From positions 1 through 23,130 of the forward strand of contig CAZAEL010000036.1 of NCBI GenBank assembly GCA_964484135.1: 23,130 nt of DNA, written 5' to 3'. Positions 1 to 7,908 of this stretch are shown one piece after another; the first letter of the stretch is position 1, and each line of letters starts with the position of its first letter. A program made the translations under genes and the position numbers. The stretch comes from CAZAEL01 sp964484135 (GTDB lineage Bacteria > Elusimicrobiota > Elusimicrobia > FEN-1173). The notes under the pieces are model-generated. The model worked only from the letters and a program-made list of their open reading frames with translations. It was not told the DNA's origin and ran no database searches.

Positions 1-2839
1 TCTCCGCCAGCAGCCTGTTCCCCTCGTCCGTGCAGTGCCCGAAGTCGCCGCCGAAGGTGTCCCGGAAATAGGCCCAATATCCCCCCTCCTGCACGGCCCT
101 CCGAAAGCCCCCCTCGTTGTCCACGAAAAACACGCCGGGGCCCTCCCCGACCATTTCCCGCAACGGCGCCAATCGTCTCAAGGGATACTGGACGCAGACG
201 AGTTTTATGTTCCGACCCAACAAGATGTCCCGGATCCTGCGGTAGTTCCGGACGGTGGTTCCCATGTAATAGAGATACCGCGTCTCCCGATCTCGCGCCG
301 CCTCTTTCTGCGTGACGTCTTCTTCTTCCTGGGCCATCTGCAACATCCCATGAAGCGCCCGCTCCTCCCCCGGGTCCGACGCCAGGATCTTTTCATACAC
401 CTTGCGGGCCTCCGCCTCCCTCCCCTGGGCCCGATAGGTGTCTCCCAAGCCGACCAGGGCCGTCTCGTTCCCGGGATTCAACGTCAATGCCTTGAGGTAG
501 TAAGCCTCCGCCTTCCCCAATCCTTTTTTCTCTTCTGTCTCTGGCCTTGACGGGGCGCGGACGCCTCCGCCCTCCGGGCCCGATGAATGCAGACGGTCCC
601 GGTGGAACGCCGCGATGGCGTAATAGACCCAATCTTCTTTCGCGCCCAACTCCAAAGCCTTATTATAATGCCCCTCCGCCTCCTCCCACCGACCCGAGTT
701 TCGAAAAAGCTCGGCCAGATGAAAGTGGGCGTTCGCGTTCCGGGGGTTTAACGACAAGACCTTCCGCAGATGCTTCTCGGCCTCGGCCCATTTCCCCTGA
801 TCGTTGCAGATGTCCACCAATTTCATGTGGGCGTCTTCATTCTTGGGGTTCATCGCGAGCACCCGCCGCATGATCTCCTCCGCTTTTTCCGGATCCCCCT
901 GCACGTAATGCACGTTTCCCAAGCCGATCCATGCCCATTCGTTTTTGGGGTTCAAGGCCAACGCTTTTTGATAGCTTTTCTCCGCCTTCCCCAGTTCTTT
1001 CCGGCCCTCGTACAGATGCGCCAATCGCAGGTGGGCCCCTTCGTTCCTTGGGCTCAATGCCAGCGCCTTCTGATAGTTTTCCTCCGCTTTCTCCAAGTCC
1101 CCCTGGGCATGGGCCGCGTTCCCCAGACCGATCAGAGCCCATTCGCTTCGCGGGTTCAACGCCAGCGCCTTCCGGTACCCCTCCTCCGCCTTCCTCCATT
1201 CCTTCTGGTCCGCATAGATCTCAGCCAGTCGTTGATGGGCGTTCTCGTTCGAGGGGTTCAGTTCCAGAGCGCGCCACACGCTCTGTTCCGCCTTCTCCAT
1301 CTCCTTTCGACTTTCATACATCTGCGCCAGCTGCAGATAAACCCCTTCGTTTTTCGGGTTCAACGCCAGGGCGCGTTCCACGATCTTCTCGCCCTTTTCC
1401 AGCTCCCCCTGCGAATGATACACGTTCCCCAGGCCGATCAGGGCCCACTCGTTCCGNNNNNNNNNNNNNNNNNNNNNNNNNNNNNNNNNNNNNNNNNNNN
1501 NNNNNNNNNNNNNNNNNNNNNNNNNNNNNNNNNNNNNNNNNNNNNNNNNNNNNNNNCTCTTGGCGTTCAGGACCAGCGCCCGCCGCACGCTCTCCTCCGC
1601 CTCTTCCCACTCCCCCCGGTCCCGCTGCAACCGGGCCAGCTGCAGGTAGGCCCCTTCGTTCTTCGGGTTCACGACCAGCGCCCGCAACACGCTCTCCTCC
1701 GCCTTTTCCGGCTCCCCCTGCGAATGATACACGTTCCCCAGGCCGATCAGGGCCCACTCGTTCCGAGGGTTCAACGCCAGCGCCTTCCGGTATTCCTCCT
1801 CCGCCCTCTTCCATTCCTTCCGGTCCGCATAGATTTCCGCCAATTGCTGACGGGCCCCTTCGCTCTTGGCGTTCAGGACCAGCGCCCGCCGCACGCTCTC
1901 CTCCGCCTCTTCCCACTTCCGCTGGCCCCGCAGGAATTGCGCCAGTTCCAGGCAAGCCCCTGCGTCCCCCGGGCTCATTTGAATCGCCATCCTGAGCCTC
2001 CGCTCCTCCGCCTCCGCAAAGCTGTCTGCACCATCCCGGGTCGGGTTCTCCATCCGCCGAAACAGCGCCCGCCCCCATTTCCGGGCCTTTTTCAGGCATT
2101 TCTCCATCTGTCCCCAGATCGCCCCCTTGGCGGCCCAAAACCTCTCCCCCTGCCGCGAAATCCGCGGCAAAGAGAATCCGGCCCCTTGGGTCGGGGTCCC
2201 CGCATCAAGGGCCGGCCGCAAAGCCTCGGCCCCTTCCCCCTCCGGTCCTCCCTGGATTTTTCCGCCCCATTCGGCCAGCGCCCCCACGAGCCGCCCTTTC
2301 CACTCTCGCGCCCGCGGCAAGACCCTCCCGACCTTCGCTATCCGTATCAATTTGACGACGCGCAATTCCCTGACGCGGTTCTCCAGCGTCTGGCGCGTCC
2401 CCGCGGCCTCTTCCAAGGGCACGGACCACTCCTGGTCGTTGACCCCCATCATGGCCACGACGATGTGCGGCCGGTACTTTTCCAAATAGTCATCCAGCTT
2501 CGTCAAGATGACCCCGGTGTTCGTGCCCCCCACGCCCTTGTCGATCACCTTGAACTTTTTCTCGTAACCGGACGAGTTGAGCGCAAGCTCCAACAGCCTG
2601 GGGTACTGGCCCATGGTGGTGGACTCCCCCAGGCACAACACCCGCAACTCCCCTTCCCATCCGCCGATGTTCCCGTAACTCTGTCCCAAGAGGAACAGGG
2701 TTCCGCACAGGCGCAGGACCCCTTCCGCCAGGGCCGCCGCTACGAAAACCCCGGCAAAAACCAGCCCGGCTCTTTTCCAAAAAGCCGGGGCTGGGGCGCC
2801 CTTCTCGGGCGGTGTATGCTTGTTTTTTCTTTTCTCCAC
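1..2839 (-). CDS. SGNH hydrolase-like protein with a long internal TPR array, membrane-anchored (3' end beyond window)
   Basis: Read from GTG at 2839, the frame is open to the window edge, apart from the N gap. Residues 1-23 are basic, then a hydrophobic segment (about 24-52) suggests a signal anchor. SGNH block I follows as LCLGESTTMG (Ser73), then a GGTN glycine/asparagine block (104-107) and GVND (132-135). After a low-complexity linker, TPR repeats of 34 residues start near residue 294; about fifteen are visible, such as EWALIGLGNVYHSQGEPEKA. The last visible part, after the repeats, reads GGDFGHCTDEGNRLLAE, which fits the SGNH block V Asp-x-x-His. So the hydrolase fold looks interrupted by the repeats. 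A probable role is an extracytoplasmic esterase or acyl-transfer protein; the substrate is unknown. No clear Shine-Dalgarno precedes the GTG, so the start is uncertain. Confidence 0.8.
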   Translation of the reverse strand, partial: MEKRKNKHTPPEKGAPAPAFWKRAGLVFAGVFVAAALAEGVLRLCGTLFLLGQSYGNIGGWEGELRVLCLGESTTMGQYPRLLELALNSSGYEKKFKVIDKGVGGTNTGVILTKLDDYLEKYRPHIVVAMMGVNDQEWSVPLEEAAGTRQTLENRVRELRVVKLIRIAKVGRVLPRAREWKGRLVGALAEWGGKIQGGPEGEGAEALRPALDAGTPTQGAGFSLPRISRQGERFWAAKGAIWGQMEKCLKKARKWGRALFRRMENPTRDGADSFAEAEERRLRMAIQMSPGDAGACLELAQFLRGQRKWEEAEESVRRALVLNAKSEGARQQLAEIYADRKEWKRAEEEYRKALALNPRNEWALIGLGNVYHSQGEPEKAEESVLRALVVNPKNEGAYLQLARLQRDRGEWEEAEESVRRALVLNAKXXXXXXXXXXXXXXXXXXXXXXXXXXXXXXXXXXRNEWALIGLGNVYHSQGELEKGEKIVERALALNPKNEGVYLQLAQMYESRKEMEKAEQSVWRALELNPSNENAHQRLAEIYADQKEWRKAEEGYRKALALNPRSEWALIGLGNAAHAQGDLEKAEENYQKALALSPRNEGAHLRLAHLYEGRKELGKAEKSYQKALALNPKNEWAWIGLGNVHYVQGDPEKAEEIMRRVLAMNPKNEDAHMKLVDICNDQGKWAEAEKHLRKVLSLNPRNANAHFHLAELFRNSGRWEEAEGHYNKALELGAKEDWVYYAIAAFHRDRLHSSGPEGGGVRAPSRPETEEKKGLGKAEAYYLKALTLNPGNETALVGLGDTYRAQGREAEARKVYEKILASDPGEERALHGMLQMAQEEEDVTQKEAARDRETRYLYYMGTTVRNYRRIRDILLGRNIKLVCVQYPLRRLAPLREMVGEGPGVFFVDNEGGFRRAVQEGGYWAYFRDTFGGDFGHCTDEGNRLLAE
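1403..1920 (-). repeat. Near-identical 306-bp tandem DNA repeats encoding three TPRs per unit
   Basis: A 54-bp block at 1403-1456 recurs identically at 1712-1765, and a 55-bp block at 1557-1611 recurs identically 306 bp away at 1863-1917. 306 bp equals three 34-residue TPRs, with repeat types starting EW.LIGLGN, EG.YLQLA and EGA.QQLAEIYADRKEW. More diverged units continue to about 600. The pattern indicates recent duplication of a three-repeat block and explains the assembly break. Confidence 0.8.
1457..1556. other. Assembly gap (100 Ns) inside the TPR array
   Basis: Exactly 100 Ns, a common placeholder for a gap of unknown size. The flanks 1403-1456 and 1557-1611 match 1712-1765 and 1863-1917. 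In the intact copy those two segments are separated by 97 bp (1766-1862). The reading frame agrees on both sides because 100 and 97 are equal modulo 3. The true missing length is probably 97 bp plus a multiple of 306 bp. Confidence 0.95.
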
Positions 2840-3000
2840 GGAAATGATCAGAGGCGGGCCGGTCAGAAAACAGGGGGTCCTTGACAGGCGCGCCGGAGGC
2901 GCCTATGTTGACCGGACGTCAAGCGGCGGGGAGATGTGGCGAGTCGGGGATGCGCCCCAAAGACCCTTTTCGAAGAATCGCCCCGAACAACGGCGCGGGG
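2840..3000. other. Intergenic region between sat and the SGNH/TPR gene
   Basis: This 161-bp region has no convincing gene or terminator. It holds short inverted repeats: TTGAC-CGGAC-GTCAA at 2908-2922, a GC-rich 6-bp stem just beside it near 2886-2904, and a 5-bp stem (CCCCG/CGGGG) at 2981-3000 directly after the sat stop. None has a U-tract. I could not assign a confident promoter for the downstream SGNH/TPR gene. Confidence 0.4.
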
Positions 3001-4173
3001 CTAAACCGCCGCTTGGGCGGACATGGCCTCGATGAGCACGTCCGCCACCTCGGGCCGGGAGAACTCCGCGGGCGGCCGCTGGCCGGCCCGGAGCATCTCG
3101 CGCACCTTGGTCCCGGACAGGGAGAAGCGGTCCTCGGCCGCGTGGGGGCAGGTCTTGTCCGACGCCATGCCGCCGCACTTCTTGCACCAGAAGGAGTTCT
3201 CGAAGAAGAGCGGGATGACGCCCAGTTCCTCGAAGGTGTAGTTGAGGAAGGCGCGCTGGGCGTCGTACGTGCCGTAGTAGTTCCCCACGCCCGCGTGGTC
3301 GCGGCCCACGATGAAGTGGGTGCAGCCGTAGTTCTTGCGGACCAGGGCGTGGAAGAGCGCCTCCCGGGGGCCGGCGTAGTACATGTTGGCCGGGTTCACG
3401 GACAGGAGCACCCGCTTGGCCGGGAAATAGTTCTTGAGGAGCGCCTCGTAGCACCGCATGCGCACCTCGGCCGGGATGTCGTCCCCCTTGGTGGCCCCCA
3501 CCAGGGGATGGAGCAGGAGTCCGTCGCAGGTCTCCATGGCCACCTTGAGCAGGTACTCGTGGGCCCGGTGGATGGGGTTGCGGGTCTGGAAGCCGACGAC
3601 GGTGCGCCAGCCCTGCTCCGCGAAGTACTGCCGGGTCTGCGCGGGCGTGAGCCGGTAGGCCTTGAAATCGTCGTGGCGGGGAAGCTCCAGCACGTCCACG
3701 TCCCCGGCCAGGAAGACCTCGCCCTGGGCGTACAGCGCCGCCACGCCCGGATGGGCCTCCTCCGTGGTCCCGTACACGTTCTGGGCCTCCTTCTTCTTGT
3801 CCGCCCGGAACTTCTCCTTCAAATGCAGGACGGCCAGGATGCGCCCCTCCTCGTCGGCGAGCGCCGCGTCCTGCCCCTCCTTGAGGCCGTCCGCCTGCTG
3901 CGGGGTGGCGTCCAGGGTGATGGGGACGCTCCAGAGCAGACCGTTGGCCAGCCGGGCCTTCTCCACCACGGCGGCGTGGTCCCGGGACCCCATGAACCCT
4001 GTCAAAGGGGAATAGGCGCCGATGCCCAGCATCTCGATGTCGGCCTGGCGCCGGCGGTTCAGGACCAGGCGCGGGAGCTTGGCGGCGCGGGCCTTCTCTT
4101 CCTGCTGCCGGTTTCCCGTCAGGAGACGGGCGGTTAACTGGCCCCCATGCGGGGCGGGAGATCCTTTGTACAT
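3001..4173 (-). CDS. sat: Sulfate adenylyltransferase (ATP sulfurylase)
   Basis: Catalyses ATP + sulfate to adenosine 5'-phosphosulfate + pyrophosphate in the cytoplasm, the entry step of sulfate assimilation and, reversed, of some sulfur-oxidising or dissimilatory pathways. The 390-residue length fits the monofunctional Sat family rather than the CysD/CysN pair. Visible motifs are QTRNPIHRAH (196-205), the nucleotide-binding signature; GRDHAG (290-295); a probable metal site with Cys330, Cys333, Cys342 and His344 in CKKCGGMASDKTCPH; and LSGTKVREML (352-361). The ATG is preceded by GAGGTGA with 4-nt spacing. It lies 47 bp after the hybrid kinase gene and may be co-transcribed. No aprAB, APS kinase or PAPS reductase is nearby, so assimilatory versus dissimilatory use cannot be decided. 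Confidence 0.96.
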   Translation of the reverse strand: MYKGSPAPHGGQLTARLLTGNRQQEEKARAAKLPRLVLNRRRQADIEMLGIGAYSPLTGFMGSRDHAAVVEKARLANGLLWSVPITLDATPQQADGLKEGQDAALADEEGRILAVLHLKEKFRADKKKEAQNVYGTTEEAHPGVAALYAQGEVFLAGDVDVLELPRHDDFKAYRLTPAQTRQYFAEQGWRTVVGFQTRNPIHRAHEYLLKVAMETCDGLLLHPLVGATKGDDIPAEVRMRCYEALLKNYFPAKRVLLSVNPANMYYAGPREALFHALVRKNYGCTHFIVGRDHAGVGNYYGTYDAQRAFLNYTFEELGVIPLFFENSFWCKKCGGMASDKTCPHAAEDRFSLSGTKVREMLRAGQRPPAEFSRPEVADVLIEAMSAQAAV

Positions 4174-4177
4174 GACG

Positions 4178-4184
4178 TCACCTC
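4178..4184 (-). promoter_or_regulatory. Ribosome binding site of sat
   Basis: GAGGTGA lies 4 nt upstream of the sat ATG. It is one of the clearest Shine-Dalgarno sequences in the window and supports that start. Confidence 0.7.
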
Positions 4185-4220
4185 GTGTCGGTCGTTGGTT
4201 TTTTCTGGAGTATCAGGAAA

Positions 4221-5771
4221 CTACGCTTTGGCGGGCACGCCCAGGAGCGCTTCGATCTTCTTCATCACGTCCTGGACGCGAAACGGCTTCAGGCAATAGT
4301 CGCTGGCCCCCCTGTCCATGGCCGTGCGGATGGCTTTTTGGTATCCGCTCACCACGAGGATCGGCACCTTCTGCGTCTGCGGATCCTTGCGGAGGCGTTC
4401 CAAAAGCTCCAGCCCGTCCATGTCCGTCATCATGATATCCAAAACGATCAAATCGGGGATGCGGGATTGCAGCTGGGCGATGGCCGCCACCCCGGTTTGG
4501 GCGGTCAGCAGGTTCACCGCGTGGGAAAACCCCGCGAAGCCGTATTCCACCAGCTCCAGCAGGTTGGGGTTGTCGTCCACCCAGAGGACCGTCTTTTTGT
4601 GTTCTTCCCTGGCCGGCGCCGCCGCGGGGGCGGCCGCCGACGGCAGCGGGGCCCTCTGGCCGGGCAGGAGGAAACTCACCAGGGTCCCCTCCCACACGCC
4701 TTTGGACTCCACCCAGATGCGGCCGCCGTGGGCCTCCACCACGTCCTTGCAGAAGGCCAGGCCCAGGCCCATGCCGCCGTAGGGCCGGGTCAGGCTCTGG
4801 TCCGCGTGGAAAAATTTTTCGAAGATGTGCGGCAGGGCCTCGGGCGGGATGCCGCGGCCGTCGTCCACGATCTTCACCTGGACGTGGCCCGAATCCATTT
4901 TCCGGGCCTCCACGTTCACCCGGCCGCCGCGGGCCGTGAACTTGAGCGCGTTGGAGATCAGGTGCTCCACCACCTTGTCCAGGTTGCGCCTGTCGGCCTG
5001 GACGAACAGGGGGTCCTCCCCCTTGGAAAGCTCCACCTTGACCCCCTTTTTCTCGAAGAGGGGCCTGAGCGCGCTCACCTGGCGGACCACCATGTCCTGG
5101 AGGGAGAGGGATTCCCGGTCCGCCTTGGCGCCTTCCGTCATGAAGGCGCGCACGTCCAACAGCTCGTTGATCAAACGCACCAGGTGGTGGCACTGGTCCA
5201 GGATCTTCTTGAGGCTTTCGGCCTGCTTCTCCTGCAGGGCCCCCATGCGGCCGGCCAAAAGCACCTCGCTCAACCCCAGGATGGAGGTGAGGGGCGTGCG
5301 CAACTCATGGGAGATGGTGGCCAGAAAATCGTCCTTCATCTGGTTGATCTGCTGGAGCTCGGCGTTCTCCCGCCGGAGGCGGAAGGACTCCAAGAGCCGC
5401 CGCAGCAGGCCCCCCATGTCCAGCACCACCAGGTCTTCCTTGAGCAAAAAGTCCAGGACGCCCCGCTTCATGACCTCCACCGCCAGCCGGGCGTTGGCGT
5501 TCTGCGCCATGGTCACGATGGGCAACGGCAGGGTGGTCTGTCCCACCCGGGAGAGGACCTCCAGTCCGTTCATGTCCGGCAGGTCCATGTCCAAAAAGAT
5601 CAGGTCGTAGGACTGGCGGTACACCTTGTCCAACATCTCCGCGCCGGAGGCGGAGTGGTCCACCGCGAAGGAAAACTCCTTCAACCCCCGGAAACGCCCC
5701 ACCAGAGAATCCGCGAAAGAGCGGTCCTTGTCCACCATCAAAATTTTGAGAGTCCCAACGGTCGCCGCCAT
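4221..5771 (-). CDS. Soluble hybrid sensor histidine kinase (REC-HisKA-HATPase_c-REC)
   Basis: A 516-residue two-component protein with no membrane segment. Domains in order: an N-terminal receiver (about 8-125) with phospho-acceptor Asp61 in LIFLDMDLP; a short helix; HisKA with His155 in ISHELRTP; HATPase_c with Asn274 (N box), DGRGIPP (304-310) and GGMGLGL (332-338); an Ala/Pro-rich linker (372-390); and a C-terminal receiver (about 394-512) with Asp445 in LIVLDIMM and Lys495 in LKPF. The key catalytic residues appear intact, so phosphorelay activity is expected. The N-terminal receiver suggests input from another kinase rather than direct ligand sensing. There is no DNA-binding output domain and no partner regulator in the window. 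It starts at ATG 5771 and lies just upstream of sat; a functional link is only inferred from position. Confidence 0.93.
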   Translation of the reverse strand: MAATVGTLKILMVDKDRSFADSLVGRFRGLKEFSFAVDHSASGAEMLDKVYRQSYDLIFLDMDLPDMNGLEVLSRVGQTTLPLPIVTMAQNANARLAVEVMKRGVLDFLLKEDLVVLDMGGLLRRLLESFRLRRENAELQQINQMKDDFLATISHELRTPLTSILGLSEVLLAGRMGALQEKQAESLKKILDQCHHLVRLINELLDVRAFMTEGAKADRESLSLQDMVVRQVSALRPLFEKKGVKVELSKGEDPLFVQADRRNLDKVVEHLISNALKFTARGGRVNVEARKMDSGHVQVKIVDDGRGIPPEALPHIFEKFFHADQSLTRPYGGMGLGLAFCKDVVEAHGGRIWVESKGVWEGTLVSFLLPGQRAPLPSAAAPAAAPAREEHKKTVLWVDDNPNLLELVEYGFAGFSHAVNLLTAQTGVAAIAQLQSRIPDLIVLDIMMTDMDGLELLERLRKDPQTQKVPILVVSGYQKAIRTAMDRGASDYCLKPFRVQDVMKKIEALLGVPAKA

Positions 5772-5899
5772 CTCTTCAACCCCCGCTTAAAAAAATTTCC
5801 GCGCCCCGCCGCACGGGCGCAAAACATCCGCCATGCCGCTCAAAACGGACGGTTTGCTTTCCCTGGGCCGGGACGACCCCTTGATCAGGTCCTTTGTTA

Positions 5900-5927
5900 A
5901 GTGTATTGACAATGAAAAAAAAATCAA
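5900..5927 (-). promoter_or_regulatory. Possible sigma70 promoter for the hybrid kinase-sat unit
   Basis: In an AT-rich island within an otherwise GC-rich region, the minus strand reads TTGATT (5922-5927), a 16-bp spacer, then TACACT (5900-5905). It would give a leader of about 120 nt before the kinase ATG. The island also supports other weak promoter pairings, so exact placement is uncertain. Confidence 0.35.
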
Positions 5928-5997
5928 CGGTATTTTAACAAATCCCCGCGGCCAAAGGAAAAAGCCGGGTTCGGGAGAAGCGCGAAAAAGGGACGCG

Positions 5998-6972
5998 TTA
6001 AAATCCTCCTTTGAGGGTGACCTCCCCCTCCGCCAGCCGGAGAAGCCCGTGCGGGCCCCGCAGGAGCAGGTTCCCCCCTTCATCCACCCCGGCCGCACGG
6101 CCCTCCACCGTCCCCTGCGACGTCACGCAGCGGACCCGGCGGCCCCGCAAAAGGGAATGCTTCTCATAGGCCCTGCGAAAAACGGGAAAACCGGCGCGGA
6201 GGTACCGGCGATAGCTGCGGGCAAAGGCCTTGAGCCAGGCGGCCAGAAGGTCCTGCCGGGACAGGGGTTTCCCCGCTGCTTCGGCCAGGGACACCGCCGG
6301 CACCGAAAGCTTCGCGGGGGCGGCGTTGTTGACGTTGACCCCCACGCCCAGGACCAGCCAATGCACGCGGCCGATCTCGGAGGACATCTCCGTCAGGATC
6401 CCGGCCGCCTTCCGGTCGCCGATCCACACGTCGTTGGGCCACTTCACCTGGGCCAAAAGGCCGGTCTTGCGGCGGATCACCCGGGCCCATTCCAGGGCCG
6501 CCACCAGGGCCAAACCCGGGGCTTGGCCCGGGGGCAGGGCCGGACGAAGGATCAGGGAATACCACAACCCGCCGGACGGAGACTCCCAACGCCGGCCCAT
6601 CCGGCCGCGGCCGGCCGTCTGCCGGTCCGCCGCGATCAGGGTGCCCTCCGGCTCCCCCCTCTGGGCCCGGGACTTGGCCTCCTCCTGGGTGGAAGAGAGG
6701 ACCGCGTCATGGCGGAAAGGGCGCCCCAACGGTCCGGAAAAACGGGCCGCGGACAAAAGGTCGGGGGACGCTTCCAGACGGTAGCCCAAGCGGTTCGTCC
6801 CCAAAATCCGGTATCCGCGCCCCCGCAGCTTCTTCACCCGCTTGTGGATGGCGGCCCGGGTCAGGCCCAGGGTCCGGGCCAGGCGGCTGCCGGACAGGAA
6901 CCGGCCCCCGGACCGACGCAGGCTTTTGATCAAAAGGTCGTCGCCGCCGGCCGAAGAACGGGGAGAGATCAC
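5998..6972 (-). CDS. birA: Bifunctional biotin-[acetyl-CoA-carboxylase] ligase / biotin operon repressor
   Basis: Activates biotin to biotinyl-5'-AMP and transfers it to the target lysine of biotin carboxyl carrier protein. The 324-residue protein has an N-terminal winged helix (about 12-65, with LARTLGLTRAAIHKRVKKLR), then the ligase core with GRGRMGRRW (121-129), KWPNDVW (177-183) and GVGVNVN (210-216), and a C-terminal SH3-like domain. The DNA-binding domain suggests it can also act as a repressor, though no biotin synthesis gene or BirA operator is visible. The chosen GTG at 6972 overlaps the nadC stop (GTGA), implying translational coupling. The frame stays open further upstream inside nadC, but that extension has no homology to the family. 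Confidence 0.95.
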   Translation of the reverse strand: MISPRSSAGGDDLLIKSLRRSGGRFLSGSRLARTLGLTRAAIHKRVKKLRGRGYRILGTNRLGYRLEASPDLLSAARFSGPLGRPFRHDAVLSSTQEEAKSRAQRGEPEGTLIAADRQTAGRGRMGRRWESPSGGLWYSLILRPALPPGQAPGLALVAALEWARVIRRKTGLLAQVKWPNDVWIGDRKAAGILTEMSSEIGRVHWLVLGVGVNVNNAAPAKLSVPAVSLAEAAGKPLSRQDLLAAWLKAFARSYRRYLRAGFPVFRRAYEKHSLLRGRRVRCVTSQGTVEGRAAGVDEGGNLLLRGPHGLLRLAEGEVTLKGGF

Positions 6973-7832
6973 AAAAGGGGATGGACGTCCATGGCCACGT
7001 CCAGGGCCGGCGCGGAGTGGGTGAGCCGGCCGATGGACACCCGGTCCACCCCGGCGCGGGCCAGCGTGCGCATGGCCTTGAGCGTCACCCCGCCCGACAC
7101 CTCCAGGAGGGGCCGGCGCAGGCGGTAACGGACGCAGGCCCGCCGGATCCATCGGACCACGCGCGCGAGCCGCCGGGGCGGAAAATTGTCCAGGAGAAGG
7201 ATGTCCGCGCCGGAGAAAAGCCCCCACAGGAGCTCCTTCCTGTTCTGGCACTCCATCTCCACCTCCAGGCCCCTGCGCCGCAGGGCCCGGATCTTCCGGA
7301 ACAGGGCGGCCAGGCCCCGCTCCCCGTGGATGAGGGCCAGGTGGTTCTCCTTGATGAGCACCGCCTCCGCCAAATGGGCCCGATGGCTCACCCCGCCCCC
7401 GCACCGCACCGCCCATTTTTGCAGGGCCCGGAGGCCCGGCAGGGTCTTGCGCGTGTCCAATATTTCCGGTCCCCGGGGGCCCGCGATGCGGACGAACCGG
7501 TGGGTCTGGGTGGCGATGCCGGACAGGTGCCCCAGAACGTTCAGGGCCGTCCGCTCCGCGGACAGGAGGGAGGCCAGGGGCCCTTCCGCCTCCAGGACCG
7601 CCTGGTTCCGCCGCGCCGGGCGGCCGTCCGGGACCAGGACGCGCACCCGGCAGCGTCCGTCCCGCAGCCGGAAGGCCTCCGCCGCGGCGTGCGCGCCCGC
7701 GATCACGCCGGGCTCGCGGACCTTGACCACGGCCCGCGCCCGGGCGCGGCGCGACACCAGGGCCCGGGAGGTGATGTCCCTCCAGGCCCGGTCTTCCCGC
7801 AGCGCCGCCCTGATTTCCCGTCGGAAATTCAC
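6969..7832 (-). CDS. nadC: Nicotinate-nucleotide pyrophosphorylase (quinolinate phosphoribosyltransferase)
   Basis: Converts quinolinate and PRPP to nicotinate mononucleotide, CO2 and pyrophosphate in de novo NAD synthesis. The 287-residue length is normal. Visible family motifs are ERTALNVLGHLSGIATQT (93-110), DTRKTLPGLR (126-135), KENH (161-164), EVEMEC (190-195), LLDNF (213-217) and EVSGGVTL (244-251). The start is GTG at 7832 without a clear Shine-Dalgarno; a good promoter places the predicted transcript start on this same base. nadA and nadB are not in the window. It is followed by birA with a 4-bp overlap, pairing two cofactor genes in one unit. Confidence 0.96.
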   Translation of the reverse strand: MNFRREIRAALREDRAWRDITSRALVSRRARARAVVKVREPGVIAGAHAAAEAFRLRDGRCRVRVLVPDGRPARRNQAVLEAEGPLASLLSAERTALNVLGHLSGIATQTHRFVRIAGPRGPEILDTRKTLPGLRALQKWAVRCGGGVSHRAHLAEAVLIKENHLALIHGERGLAALFRKIRALRRRGLEVEMECQNRKELLWGLFSGADILLLDNFPPRRLARVVRWIRRACVRYRLRRPLLEVSGGVTLKAMRTLARAGVDRVSIGRLTHSAPALDVAMDVHPLL

Positions 7833-7838
7833 GGGGAG

Positions 7839-7867
7839 AGTTTATCTATCCCGCTCCCGCTTGTCAA
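7839..7867 (-). promoter_or_regulatory. Promoter of nadC-birA, predicted leaderless
   Basis: The minus strand reads TTGACA (7862-7867), a 17-bp spacer, then TAAACT (7839-7844). The -35 is a perfect sigma70 consensus and the -10 matches four of six positions. The usual 6-bp spacing from the -10 puts +1 at 7832, the first base of the nadC GTG. The region 7833-7908 is the short divergent spacer shared with the HD-GYP gene. Confidence 0.55.
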
Positions 7868-7908
7868 ACCCGCTCCCCCCTTTCCAGTCGGAGGAGAAAA
7901 CTGTTACA

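Noticed and set aside
770..2884. 704-codon open frame on the plus strand
   Set aside because: It is the antisense shadow of the TPR repeats; its repetitive Pro/Leu/Arg-rich product mirrors them. The minus-strand frame gives clear SGNH and TPR motifs.
4185..5900. 571-codon plus-strand frame opposite the hybrid kinase
   Set aside because: His/Gln/Val-rich low-complexity product typical of antisense frames in GC-rich DNA; the minus strand has all kinase and receiver motifs.
5906..5936. Plus-strand TTGACA followed by TATTTT
   Set aside because: The spacing is 19 bp and no plus-strand gene follows for about 2 kb; AT-rich chance is more likely.
7186..7908. N-terminal extension of the HD-GYP protein over nadC
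   Set aside because: Arg/Ser-rich antisense sequence with no homology; the gene starts at ATG 7909 after GGAGGAG.
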